From Ferrovibrio terrae_B (lineage in GTDB: Bacteria > Pseudomonadota > Alphaproteobacteria > Ferrovibrionales > Ferrovibrionaceae): a stretch of 64,000 nt of DNA. The stretch lies in assembly GCF_943371255.1 (NCBI RefSeq), contig NZ_CALRUC010000005.1, positions 1 to 64,000 on the forward strand, in the 5' to 3' direction. The first letter of the stretch is position 1. Every line of letters starts with the position of its first letter. The notes under the pieces were generated by a model, which was given only the letters and a program-made list of their open reading frames with translations, made no database searches and was not told the DNA's origin. The position numbers and the translations under genes are program-made. Positions 52,193 through 60,079 of this stretch are shown one piece after another.

Positions 52193-52777
52193 ATGTGGAA
52201 CAGCCTGCCCAATATCCTGACGGTTTCGCGCATCCTGGCAATTCCGGCCATTTGCGCGGCGTTTTTCCTGCCCGGCGCCTGGAGCGCCTGGGTGCCGCTG
52301 GGCCTGTTCGTTGCCGCCGGAATCACCGATTGGTTCGACGGCTATCTGGCACGCAAGCTGGGCCAGATGTCCGACCTGGGCCGCTTTCTCGATCCGGTCG
52401 CCGACAAGCTGCTGGTCGCCGCCGTCATTATGATGCTGATCGCCTTCGACCGCATTGATCGCATCACCTGCGTCGCCGCCGTGGTCATCATGTGCCGCGA
52501 GATCACCGTCACCGGCCTGCGCGAATTCCTGGCCGAGCTGCGCGTGAAGGTGCCGGTGTCGCGCCTGGCGAAATGGAAAACCACCGTTCAGCTGATCGCG
52601 TTGGGCATTCTCATTGTCGGCGACTACGGCCCGTCCGTGCTGCAGATCCGCCTGCTGGGTGAGATCGGATTGTGGATCGCCGCTGTCCTGACGCTCTATA
52701 CCGGCTGGGACTATCTGCAGACCGGCCTGCGCCACATGGCCGCTGACGATCGCGCGCCGGCCAAAGGGGCTGATTGA
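52193..52777 (+). CDS. pgsA: CDP-diacylglycerol-glycerol-3-phosphate 3-phosphatidyltransferase
   Basis: The 194-residue membrane enzyme starts SLPNILTVSRILAIPAI and contains the full CDP-alcohol phosphotransferase motif DWFDGYLARKLGQMSDLGRFLDPVADK (D-x2-DG-x2-AR-x8-G-x3-D-x3-D), followed by four or so helices. It makes phosphatidylglycerophosphate. Its stop overlaps the moaD start by 4 nt (ATGA-type coupling). Confidence 0.94.
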   Translation: MWNSLPNILTVSRILAIPAICAAFFLPGAWSAWVPLGLFVAAGITDWFDGYLARKLGQMSDLGRFLDPVADKLLVAAVIMMLIAFDRIDRITCVAAVVIMCREITVTGLREFLAELRVKVPVSRLAKWKTTVQLIALGILIVGDYGPSVLQIRLLGEIGLWIAAVLTLYTGWDYLQTGLRHMAADDRAPAKGAD

Positions 52778-53028
52778 TGCGCGTGCTGTATTTCGCCCTG
52801 CTGCGTGAGCGCGTCGGCATTCCCGAGGAAACCGTGACCCCGCCGGCCGACGTGCGCACCGTCGCCGATCTGGTGGCCTGGCTGCGTGGCCGCAGCGCCC
52901 AGCATGAAGCGGCTCTTGCCGACGCGGCCCTGGTGCGGGTCGCTGTGAATCAGGATTATGCCCGGCCCGATCAGGCCGTAGCGCCAGGCGACGAAATTGC
53001 CTTCTTCCCACCAGTCACCGGCGGTTGA
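52774..53028 (+). CDS. moaD: Molybdopterin synthase sulfur carrier subunit MoaD
   Basis: The 84-residue ubiquitin-like protein begins MRVLYFALLRERVGIPEETV and ends FFPPVTGG, the C-terminal Gly-Gly that is thiocarboxylated. It supplies sulfur to precursor Z on MoaE. Molybdopterin is needed by the SoxC subunit encoded elsewhere in the window. moaE starts 15 nt downstream. Confidence 0.94.
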   Translation: MMRVLYFALLRERVGIPEETVTPPADVRTVADLVAWLRGRSAQHEAALADAALVRVAVNQDYARPDQAVAPGDEIAFFPPVTGG

Positions 53029-53043
53029 ATAGGGAATTGAGCC

Positions 53044-53496
53044 ATGACCGTGCGCGTGCAGCGCGAGGATTTCGACACTGCCGCCGAACTGGAACGGCTG
53101 ACCGCCGGTAATACGCAAATCGGTGCGGTCGTCACCTTCACCGGCCTGGTACGCGACTTCGCCGACACTCCGGGCGCTCAGCGCATGACTTTGGAGCATT
53201 ATCCAGGCATGACGCAACGGCAACTTGAGGCGCTGGTGGCCGAAGCGTTGCAGCGCTGGCCGCTGGATGGCTGCCTGGTGATCCATCGCTTCGGTGAACT
53301 CGCGCCTGGAGATCGGATAGTCCTGGTTATCACAACCTCTGCGCACCGCCAGGCGGCCTATGACGCCAGCGCCTTCCTGGTCGATTGGCTGAAAACCAAG
53401 GCGCCCTTCTGGAAACTGGAAGAGAATGGCGGGGAACGACGCTGGGTCGAAGCCAAGGCCAGCGATGATGAGGCCGCCGCCCGCTGGCGCCGCTGA
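53044..53496 (+). CDS. moaE: Molybdopterin synthase catalytic subunit MoaE
   Basis: The 150-residue protein has GAVVTFTGLVRDFADTPGAQRMTLEHYPGMTQ (about residues 24-55, cited in part), IHRFGELAPGDRIVLVITTSAHRQAAYDASAFLVDWLKTKAPFWKLEE (cited in part) with the conserved His-Arg and Lys active-site residues, and RRWVEAKASDDEAAARW at the end. It forms the MPT synthase heterotetramer with MoaD. Confidence 0.95.
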   Translation: MTVRVQREDFDTAAELERLTAGNTQIGAVVTFTGLVRDFADTPGAQRMTLEHYPGMTQRQLEALVAEALQRWPLDGCLVIHRFGELAPGDRIVLVITTSAHRQAAYDASAFLVDWLKTKAPFWKLEENGGERRWVEAKASDDEAAARWRR

Positions 53497-53664
53497 CATA
53501 CAGTCGTACTACCTAGGCATTATTTACTTAGCGGTTTACTGAGGCTGACACGTGTGGCATGTCCTAGTGACAGGCTGCCGGAAACGCCTCGCGGAACGGC
53601 CGCCTCGGCGTATAGTCACAGCAACCCGTTGCCGTTTCACTGCTTGCGAGTTCATCGTCCCAGC

Positions 53665-54231
53665 ATGTCGTCGTCAGATCCGAATGTTCCCCAAACCGAG
53701 GTGATCTCCTCGGTCACGCCGGATCGGATTCGCAGCAAATCGTTGCGTAACCTGTTGGGCTATTGGGAAGCCAAAGAAAGCTATCTCAACCGCCTGCCGT
53801 CGCGCGCCGACCTGCAGCCCGACGAGATGGTGCCATTCTTACCCTTCGTCGCACTGATCAACGTTCAGGCTGGCACGCCGCGATTCCAGTTCCGTTTGGT
53901 CGGCACCGGCATTGTCGGCTCGATGGGTCGCGAAACCACCAACCGTCCGGTCGACGAGAACCTGTTCGGAGCCAACGCCGTGGTGGTGGAGAGCTTTTTC
54001 AGTATTCCGCTCGATACCCGGGGCGCCGCCTATGCAGCCGGTCAATACACGGTGGCACCCAGCGGCCGCATGCTGGGCTTTGAAACTCTGCTGCTGCCGT
54101 TGTCCAGTGACGGCACCGCAATCGACATGCTGCTGGGTGGTCTGGTTGGCGAACGCATCCAGCGGGATGAACAGATCTGCGGCTTCCAGTACGACTTCTA
54201 CTGCCCGGTCATGCAAACGGCCACGCGTTAA
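53665..54231 (+). CDS. PAS-domain (PAS_5-type) protein of unknown function
   Basis: The 188-residue protein has LRNLLGYWEAKESYLNRLPSRADLQPDEMVPFLPFVALINV, then FQFRLVGTGIVGSMGRETTNRPVDENLF and GRMLGFETLLLPLSSDGTAIDMLLGG. This is the stand-alone single-PAS arrangement widespread in alphaproteobacteria. No output domain is present. The ATG at 53665 is preferred to an upstream in-frame ATG at 53554, whose extension looks non-coding. The stop codon lies inside a 26-bp perfect palindrome. Confidence 0.8.
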   Translation: MSSSDPNVPQTEVISSVTPDRIRSKSLRNLLGYWEAKESYLNRLPSRADLQPDEMVPFLPFVALINVQAGTPRFQFRLVGTGIVGSMGRETTNRPVDENLFGANAVVVESFFSIPLDTRGAAYAAGQYTVAPSGRMLGFETLLLPLSSDGTAIDMLLGGLVGERIQRDEQICGFQYDFYCPVMQTATR

Positions 54232-54242
54232 CGCGTGGCCGT
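54217..54242. terminator. 26-bp perfect palindrome over the PAS-gene stop codon
   Basis: Bases 54217-54229 (ACGGCCACGCGTT) are the exact reverse complement of 54230-54242. The palindrome has GTTAAC at its centre, no loop spacer and no T run. It lies between the convergent PAS gene and ilvE, and the PAS stop codon (54229-54231) is inside it. Confidence 0.6.
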
Positions 54243-54267
54243 GCACAAACCCTGAAACTGAAGCGGC

Positions 54268-55152
54268 TCAGGCCGCTTTCTTGGCCCGTGTGGCGATATC
54301 GAATTCGCCCAGCAGCGTCTGGCAAATCTTGCCCGGCGTGAACTTGTAGGGGCCGATCTCGGAAACCGGCGTCACTTCGGCCGCCGTGCCGGTGAGGAAG
54401 CATTCATCGAAGCCGGCCATTTCCTCGGGCTGGATCGCACGCTCGATCACTTCAATGCCCCGGCCCTTGGCCATGGCGATCACGGCCCGGCGGGTAATGC
54501 CATCGAGGAAGCAATCCGGCGTCGGCGTATGCAGCTTGCCATCCTTGGCGAAGAAGATGTTGGCGCCGGTGGCTTCGGCAACCAAGCCGCGCCAGTCGAG
54601 CATGAGGGCATCCTGATAGCCGTCGCGCTCGGCCTTATGCTTGGACAGCGTGCAAATCATGTACAGGCCGGCCGCCTTCGCCTTGGTTGGCGCCATGTTC
54701 GGTGCCGGGCGACGCCAGTCGCTGATCTGCAGTCGCAGCCCCTTCATCTTGGCTTCCGGCGAGAAGTAGCTCGGCCACTCCCACACCGCGATAGCGACAT
54801 GAATCTTGTTCTGCTGGGCAGCGACGCCCATCATCTCCGACCCGCGCCAGGCGACCGGACGCACATAGCAATCCGGCATCTTGTTGGCGGCGATGGTTTC
54901 ACGGGTGGCGCGGTCGATTTCCTCGACCGAATAGGGCAGCGTAAAATCCATCAGCTTGGCCGAATCGATCAGGCGCTGGCTGTGTTCGGTCAGATGGAAC
55001 ACCTCGCCGCCATAGGCGCGCTCGCCCTCGAAAACGCAGGAGGCGTAATGCAGGCCGTGACTCAGTACATGCAGCTTGGCATCGCGGAAAGGGACCAGCT
55101 TGCCGTCGAGCCAAATCTGGCCATCACGGTCGTCATACGGGATCAAGGACAT
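54268..55152 (-). CDS. ilvE: Branched-chain amino acid aminotransferase IlvE
   Basis: The 294-residue fold-type IV PLP enzyme has IWLDGKLVPFRDAKLHVLSHGLHYASCVFEGERAYGG near the N-terminus (cited in part). The PLP-lysine region is APTKAKAAGLYM followed by GYQDALMLDWRGLVAEATGANIFF, and DECFLTGTAAEVTPVSEIG is near the end. It transaminates valine, leucine and isoleucine. The ATG at 55152 is preceded by AGGAGG. It is divergent from the MarR-type gene at 55333. Confidence 0.94.
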   Translation of the reverse strand: MSLIPYDDRDGQIWLDGKLVPFRDAKLHVLSHGLHYASCVFEGERAYGGEVFHLTEHSQRLIDSAKLMDFTLPYSVEEIDRATRETIAANKMPDCYVRPVAWRGSEMMGVAAQQNKIHVAIAVWEWPSYFSPEAKMKGLRLQISDWRRPAPNMAPTKAKAAGLYMICTLSKHKAERDGYQDALMLDWRGLVAEATGANIFFAKDGKLHTPTPDCFLDGITRRAVIAMAKGRGIEVIERAIQPEEMAGFDECFLTGTAAEVTPVSEIGPYKFTPGKICQTLLGEFDIATRAKKAA

Positions 55153-55182
55153 GGAGGTTCCTCCTTTGGCGAAACAGACGTT

Positions 55183-55199
55183 AGGTATTATTATTACCT
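55183..55199. promoter_or_regulatory. Inverted repeat in the ilvE-marR divergent region
   Basis: AGGTA (55183-55187) and TACCT (55195-55199) are inverted around TTATTAT. Another AGGTAAC occurs about 30 nt further on. It lies 31 nt upstream of the ilvE start, a plausible MarR operator, but the arms are short. Confidence 0.35.
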
Positions 55200-55332
55200 T
55201 CACGCGGCTGTATAGGTAACAATCTAAGTAAAATATGTCAACACTACTGCCATATTTTTCGTGCAATGCTTTCTTTGGTTATACCGCCGGCTGCCTTGAT
55301 GCCGTCTATCCCTATGGGCCATATAGAAGATC

Positions 55333-55827
55333 ATGACTGACCTGAAATCGCTGGCCAACCCATTGTTCCTCCGCGAAGACGAGCTTCGCCAGGCCATCGA
55401 GCTGCTGTTTTACGCCTACCGAGATTTCACCCGCGGGCCAGACGAGATTCTGGAGCGTTATGGGTTCGGCCGCGCCCATCACCGCGCCCTGCATTTTATC
55501 GGCGGGAATCCCGGCATCACGGTGGCCGAACTGCTCGCCATCCTGCGCATCACCAAGCAAAGCCTGTCGCGCGTGCTCTCGGCGCTGATCGAGGGGGGCT
55601 TCGTACGCCAGCAACAGGGCACGCGGGACCGCCGCCAGCGCCAGTTGTTCCTGACCGACCAGGGTAAACATCTGGAGCGCCAGATCAGCACCGTACAGCA
55701 GGCCAAGGTGGCTGAAGCCTATCGCGAGGCCGGCGCGGAAGCCGTGGCCGGCTATCGCAAGGTGCTGGCCGGTCTGATCGACGAACAGGAACGGCCGGCA
55801 ATCCTGCGCGCCATCCAGCGGCGCTGA
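55333..55827 (+). CDS. petP: MarR-family regulator, PetP-like
   Basis: The 164-residue winged-helix protein has GFGRAHHRALHFIGGNPGITVAELLAILRITKQSLSRVLSALIEGGFVRQQQGTRDRRQRQLFLTDQGKHLE (cited in part), the MarR HTH and wing with D-R-R. A MarR gene followed by an OmpR-type regulator next to ilvE matches the petP-petR arrangement named in Rhodobacter. The symbol rests on this context. The OmpR gene follows 12 nt later. Confidence 0.78.
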   Translation: MTDLKSLANPLFLREDELRQAIELLFYAYRDFTRGPDEILERYGFGRAHHRALHFIGGNPGITVAELLAILRITKQSLSRVLSALIEGGFVRQQQGTRDRRQRQLFLTDQGKHLERQISTVQQAKVAEAYREAGAEAVAGYRKVLAGLIDEQERPAILRAIQRR

Positions 55828-55839
55828 GGAACCAGCGGC

Positions 55840-56529
55840 ATGGACCTCGCCGAAGTTCACATCCTGGTCGTCGATGACGATGAACGCATCCGCACCCTGC
55901 TGTCACGCTATCTGGCCGGCCAAGGCTTTCGTGTCACCAGCGCCGAAGATGCTGCCGATGCCGGCGCCAAGCTCACCTCCGTCAGCTTCGATCTCTTGAT
56001 CGTCGATGTCATGATGCCGGGACAGAACGGGTTCGAGTTCGTCCGCGAACTGCGCAAGCGTGGCAATGCCGTGCCGGTGATCCTGCTGACCGCGCGAGGT
56101 GAGGCCGAAGACCGCATCGAGGGCCTGGAGACCGGCGCCGACGACTATTTGCCGAAACCCTTCGAGCCGCGTGAACTGACATTGCGTATCAATGCCATCC
56201 TCAAGCGCGCCGCCCGCCCTGCTCCGGTAGCGCCGACTGTCACCACGCGCTTCGGCGACTTCAGCTTCGATGCCATACGGGGTGAGTTGAAACGCGGCGA
56301 AGACATGGTGCCGTTGACAACCGGTGAAGCACAGCTGCTGCGCATCCTTGCTCGCAGCCCAGGCCAGACCGTTCCGCGCGCTGCACTGGCCGATCCGGCC
56401 AGCGCCGGCGAAAGCCGCGCCGTCGATGTGCAGATTACCCGCCTGCGTCGCAAGATCGAGGCCGACCCGCGCAATCCGCGCTTCCTGCAAACAGTGTGGG
56501 GCGAAGGTTATGTCCTCTGGACCGAATGA
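55840..56529 (+). CDS. petR: OmpR-family response regulator, PetR-like
   Basis: The 229-residue protein has a receiver with ILVVDDDERIRTLLSRYLAGQGF, phospho-Asp in LLIVDVMMPGQNGFEF and Lys in DDYLPKPFEPRELTLRI. A winged-helix domain follows (LTTGEAQLLRILARSPGQTVPR, VDVQITRLRRKIEADPRNPRFLQTVWGEGYVL). It is coupled to the downstream kinase by an ATGA overlap, so its cognate sensor is probably that kinase. Confidence 0.88.
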   Translation: MDLAEVHILVVDDDERIRTLLSRYLAGQGFRVTSAEDAADAGAKLTSVSFDLLIVDVMMPGQNGFEFVRELRKRGNAVPVILLTARGEAEDRIEGLETGADDYLPKPFEPRELTLRINAILKRAARPAPVAPTVTTRFGDFSFDAIRGELKRGEDMVPLTTGEAQLLRILARSPGQTVPRAALADPASAGESRAVDVQITRLRRKIEADPRNPRFLQTVWGEGYVLWTE

Positions 56530-57866
56530 CCGCCCATGACGGTACCGGCACCATGATGGCCCTCAAGCGCCTGTTGCCGCGCAGCCTCTTCGGCCGCTGG
56601 CTTCTGATGCTGGTCGGGCCGGTGGTGCTGCTGCAGGCCCTGCTGACATACGTTTTCTACGAACGCCATTGGGATGCAGTGACCCGCCGGTTGGGCCTCG
56701 GCCTCGCCGGAGAAATCGCTGTTGTAATCTCGACACGCGATAGCAACACCGACCCCATCGTGTTGGGCGAACTGATTCAGCGCATGGGATTGGCGCTGGA
56801 AATCGATATCAGTTTCCGGCAGGGCGCCGATTTCCCGAGTAATATTCCGTTGCCACGCCGCTATTCGATCCTTGATCGCATGCTGATTCAGGCTCTGGGG
56901 GAGCGCATAAACCAGCCTTACATGATCGACACTCAGCGCAACGACCGTACGGTGATCGTTTATGTGAAACTGCCAGATGCGCTGATGACCGTGGTTGCAC
57001 CGGAAAACCGTGTGTTCTCGACCAGCACCTATGCCTTCATGGCATGGATGGGGGCAGCTACCATCGTGCTGATGGGCATCGCCGTGCTGTTCCTGCGCAA
57101 CCAAATCAAACCGATCCGCCGGCTGGCAGAAGCCGCCGATGCATTCGGCAAAGGCCGTGAAATCGCCGACTTCCGCCCCACCGGTGCCGAAGAGGTGCGT
57201 GCTGCGGCCCGCGCCTTCCTGGCCATGCGCGACCGCATACGGCGCCATATCCGCGAACGGACCGACATGCTGGCTGGCGTCAGCCATGACCTGCGCACAC
57301 CGCTGACCCGGATGAAACTGCAGCTGTCGCTGATGCCGCAGGATTCTGACCTCGACGAACTGAAGCGCGATATCGACGAAATGGAGAAGATGGTCGGTGC
57401 CTACCTCGCTTTCGCGCGCGGCCAGAGCGAGCAGCCGGCGGAGCCGACAGACCTTGGCAATCTGCTGAACGAACTGGCCGATGACGTGCGCCGGCGGGGT
57501 CGTGAATTGCAGATCGATATGGAACAGGGCCTCACCCTGCCACTGCGCCGGCTCAGCTTCAAACGTGCCTTGGCTAATCTGATCGAGAATGCCCTGCGAT
57601 TTGGCCGCAAGGTTCGCCTGAGTGTAACCCGCCAAACCAACCGCGTGGAAATCCGCATCGAGGATGATGGTCCGGGTCTGCCCGAGAAAGAACGCCACAA
57701 GGTTTTCCGGCCGTTCTATCGCCTCGACCAGGCCCGGCATGGCAGCGGCAATGTCGGTCTCGGCCTGACGATTGCCCGCGATGCCGTACTGGCCCATGGC
57801 GGCGAAATCGCCCTGGGTGAATCCCCCCTTGGCGGACTGATGGTAACGATCAGATTGCCGACCTGA
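56526..57866 (+). CDS. EnvZ-like sensor histidine kinase
   Basis: The 446-residue protein has two membrane helices (about residues 25-48 and 165-190) flanking a periplasmic domain of about 115 residues. A HAMP linker follows, then H-box ERTDMLAGVSHDLRTPLTRMKLQLSLM (about 255-280), N-box LANLIENALRFG, and G-boxes IEDDGPGLP and SGNVGLGLTIARDAVLAHGG. It resembles the EnvZ class. It overlaps the PetR-like gene by 4 nt. Confidence 0.9.
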   Translation: MTAHDGTGTMMALKRLLPRSLFGRWLLMLVGPVVLLQALLTYVFYERHWDAVTRRLGLGLAGEIAVVISTRDSNTDPIVLGELIQRMGLALEIDISFRQGADFPSNIPLPRRYSILDRMLIQALGERINQPYMIDTQRNDRTVIVYVKLPDALMTVVAPENRVFSTSTYAFMAWMGAATIVLMGIAVLFLRNQIKPIRRLAEAADAFGKGREIADFRPTGAEEVRAAARAFLAMRDRIRRHIRERTDMLAGVSHDLRTPLTRMKLQLSLMPQDSDLDELKRDIDEMEKMVGAYLAFARGQSEQPAEPTDLGNLLNELADDVRRRGRELQIDMEQGLTLPLRRLSFKRALANLIENALRFGRKVRLSVTRQTNRVEIRIEDDGPGLPEKERHKVFRPFYRLDQARHGSGNVGLGLTIARDAVLAHGGEIALGESPLGGLMVTIRLPT

Positions 57867-57869
57867 CGG

Positions 57870-58313
57870 TCAGTTTTCGCCAGCCGGTTTGGGCGGTTCG
57901 GCAACGGTAAACCGGCGCTCAGCCTGCAAGCGGCCATCGCTATCCTTCAGCTGCAAGCTCCATTCACCGGGGAAAATTCGCGACTGCGACCAGATACGCC
58001 AGTTGCGGCTGACATCGACGCGCGCCTTGGATCGGCCGACTTCCTGATCGTTGCGCACCCAGTAAAACCAGAAGGTCTCGCCCGCACGTACCTGCGTGCA
58101 GTCAAGTCGGGCAAAGCCGTAGGCACGCTCGGTGCCGGCCGGGTAATCCGCCTCTATCACGCCCTGCGGTTCCAGGTTGTTAACCTGACTGGTCAGGGTG
58201 AACTGACGTACCACGCAATCATGATCCTGTGCGGCGGCGGGGCCGGCACCGGCAATGCCTGCGAAAGCCAGAAGCAGCAGGGTGATCTTTGCGAAACATT
58301 GATATTTTATCAT
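57870..58313 (-). CDS. Secreted protein with a DUF2914-like domain
   Basis: The 147-residue protein has a signal peptide (ITLLLLAFAGIAGAGPAAAQ). AGETFWFYWVRNDQEVGRSKARVDVSRNWRIWSQSRIFPGEWSLQLKDSDGRLQAERRFTV (cited in part) resembles the beta-rich DUF2914 domain, with its paired W and GxW motifs. Two cysteines could form a disulfide. Function unknown. It ends 4 nt from the convergent kinase stop. The ATG at 58313 is preferred because the signal peptide begins there. Confidence 0.7.
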   Translation of the reverse strand: MIKYQCFAKITLLLLAFAGIAGAGPAAAQDHDCVVRQFTLTSQVNNLEPQGVIEADYPAGTERAYGFARLDCTQVRAGETFWFYWVRNDQEVGRSKARVDVSRNWRIWSQSRIFPGEWSLQLKDSDGRLQAERRFTVAEPPKPAGEN

Positions 58314-58359
58314 TGGGCTGGTCCGTTGGCCGGATTGTCGGCCGAGGCTCGGGCTCAGG

Positions 58360-58698
58360 TCAATACATACGTCCGCCATTCAGCACTGGCAGGTCAGGTG
58401 CAAGCAGCACGACCTGGCCATCCGAATCAGGCAGGCCGAGTACCAGAATCTCCGACATGAAGGAGCCGATCTGGCGCGGCGGGAAATTGACCACGGCAAT
58501 CACCTGACGGCCGATCAACTGCTCCGGCATGTAGTGCCGGGTGATCTGTGCCGAGGATTTCTTGACCCCGAGAGCTGAGCCGAAATCGACCCATAGTTTG
58601 ATCGCCGGCTTGCGAGCCTCCGGAAACGATTCGGCGCGGATCACAGTGCCGACGCGAATATCGACCTTATGAAAATCATCGAATGCAATTTCGGCCAT
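58360..58698 (-). CDS. csaA: CsaA-type tRNA-binding-domain protein
   Basis: The 112-residue OB-fold protein has FHKVDIRVGTVIRAESFPEARKPAIKLWVDFG, VKKSSAQITRHYMPEQLIGRQVIAVVNFPPRQIGSFMSEILVLGLPD (cited in part) and a C-terminal dimer tail, matching the CsaA and Trbp111 family. B. subtilis CsaA is an export-related chaperone, while homologues bind tRNA. Length is typical for CsaA. It lies 46 nt upstream of the DUF2914-like gene on the same strand. Confidence 0.9.
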   Translation of the reverse strand: MAEIAFDDFHKVDIRVGTVIRAESFPEARKPAIKLWVDFGSALGVKKSSAQITRHYMPEQLIGRQVIAVVNFPPRQIGSFMSEILVLGLPDSDGQVVLLAPDLPVLNGGRMY

Positions 58699-58715
58699 CC
58701 CGGCCTCCGGCGATC

Positions 58716-58749
58716 AAAACAAAACGGGCGGGGTTTTGTACCCCGCCCA
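58716..58749 (-). terminator. Intrinsic terminator of the phasin gene
   Basis: On the minus strand, GGGCGGGG (58748-58741) pairs with CCCCGCCC (58733-58726) around a 7-nt loop, followed by GTTTTGTTTT. It is 33 nt after the phasin stop. Confidence 0.88.
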
Positions 58750-58781
58750 TCGCCGGTCTGGCAAATCGCCAGTGCCTGCTA

Positions 58782-59219
58782 TTACTTCGGCATGCCGGTC
58801 GGAATGTGCTTCTTGATCTCTTCCATGTTTTCCTGGAGGCGCTTGTTGATCAGCTCGAAGGCCTCGGTATTGGTCTTGGTCATCATCTCCGAAAGCTCGC
58901 GCAGATTGGCGAGCGCCTTCTCGGCGGCCTGGCGCACGAAGTCAGCCGACTTCGCCGGGTTCATGTCCGCCGCCGCAGCCGGCGAGGCGTTCTTCAGCAG
59001 GCCGGCCAGCTGTTCCATATTCTCCTTGAAGATCTCGCCCTGGCGCTTGGCCAGTGCCTGGTAACCCTCGTAAGCGCGCTTGTTGGCAGCGGTCAGGGCT
59101 TCCATGTTCTTCTGCTGGGTGGCTGCCAGCGATGCGGGGTCGATACCTGGCAGCTTCATGTCGGCGAACATCTTGCTGAGGTCGAAAGAGGCGAACGGAT
59201 TATCAGTGGCTTTGGTCAT
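58782..59219 (-). CDS. Phasin-family protein
   Basis: The 145-residue, mostly alpha-helical protein has DLSKMFADMKLPGIDPASLAATQQKNMEALTAANKRAYEGYQALAKRQGEIFKENMEQL (cited in part), the phasin pattern that coats polyhydroxyalkanoate granules. A small Ala/Pro break is followed by a second helix ending in MEEIKKHIPTGMPK. The ATG at 59219 was chosen, since the upstream extension is non-homologous. A 15-bp palindrome 90 nt upstream may be its operator. Confidence 0.9.
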   Translation of the reverse strand: MTKATDNPFASFDLSKMFADMKLPGIDPASLAATQQKNMEALTAANKRAYEGYQALAKRQGEIFKENMEQLAGLLKNASPAAAADMNPAKSADFVRQAAEKALANLRELSEMMTKTNTEAFELINKRLQENMEEIKKHIPTGMPK

Positions 59220-59309
59220 TTTTGGCTCCCGGGCGTCGGTTTTGGCTGTGTTTAGGATGGGTAAGGCGCCGGCAAAGTAGCGAGGATGATCGCCGACGTC
59301 AATGAAATT

Positions 59310-59324
59310 TTGTGCAATGCACAA
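59310..59324. promoter_or_regulatory. Palindrome upstream of the phasin gene, candidate PhaR-type operator
   Basis: TTGTGCAATGCACAA is a perfect inverted repeat with 7-bp arms and a 1-bp centre. It lies 90 nt upstream of the phasin start and 17 nt beyond the TetR stop. PHA-responsive PhaR repressors bind TGC-rich palindromes before phasin genes in alphaproteobacteria. The match here is inferred. Confidence 0.6.
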
Positions 59325-59341
59325 TCATGTTTTACAATAGG

Positions 59342-60016
59342 TTAAGAGACATTTGCGGCTTTTTCTCGCATTTGCGAGATAGGCCCGCGGGCGGTCAGCC
59401 AGCGCAGGCCCTGGCCCAGCCGCTTGTCAAGATGGGCCATGGTCGTGGCAAGGTCAGTGCTGTCATCCTTGAGCCAAACCCGCAGGGTGTCGAGATATAT
59501 TCCACCCAGCAGCTTGCGCCGCACCGCTCCCGGCAGCCCGCCGGTATCCAGTTCCGCCGCTGCCAGAACCCAGTCGAGCCCCTGGCGCAGCCCGCGATGC
59601 AGGAAACAGGCGAGCGCCACCGGATCGGCCGGCAGTTCGCGCATCAGCACCCGGATCGCCGGCTTGTGCGGCGACAGCGCGTCGAAGCGGGCCATGATCA
59701 CCTCGAACAGCCGGTCCTTGACCCCGGTAGCGTCGGTGGGCGCCGGGGACGGCCCACCAAGGGCCGTCAGCATGGCGGCATCGATCCGGCGGGCATAGGC
59801 GGCCAGCAGGTCGACTTTGGAGCCATATTGCTCATAGAGGGTGCTGAGCGACAGGCCACTGGCTTCAGCGATGCGCCCCAGCGTGACGCCGCGCCAACCC
59901 TGGGCGGCCACCAGATCCAGCATCACAGCCACCGGATCGGCAGCGGTCGCGGTGCCGGCGCCCGTTCCGGCCTTTGCCGACACCTTCGCTGTCGCTTTCT
60001 TCCCGGCCTGCGCCAT
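59342..60016 (-). CDS. TetR-family transcriptional regulator
   Basis: The 224-residue protein has a Lys/Ala-rich N-terminal tail (residues 1-25) and the TetR HTH LDLVAAQGWRGVTLGRIAEASGLSLSTLYEQYGSKVDLLAAY (about residues 33-75, cited in part). The C-terminal ligand domain resembles COQ9-like/TetR_C families and contains MRELPADPVALACFLHRGLRQGLDWVLAAAELD. The ATG at 60016 is preceded by GGGAG. The ligand and targets are unknown. Confidence 0.85.
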   Translation of the reverse strand: MAQAGKKATAKVSAKAGTGAGTATAADPVAVMLDLVAAQGWRGVTLGRIAEASGLSLSTLYEQYGSKVDLLAAYARRIDAAMLTALGGPSPAPTDATGVKDRLFEVIMARFDALSPHKPAIRVLMRELPADPVALACFLHRGLRQGLDWVLAAAELDTGGLPGAVRRKLLGGIYLDTLRVWLKDDSTDLATTMAHLDKRLGQGLRWLTARGPISQMREKAANVS

Positions 60017-60079
60017 GATCGATCTCCCTATACTACCCGGACTCATCTGGGGCCCAGACGGCTGAGAACAAGGTCTGGC

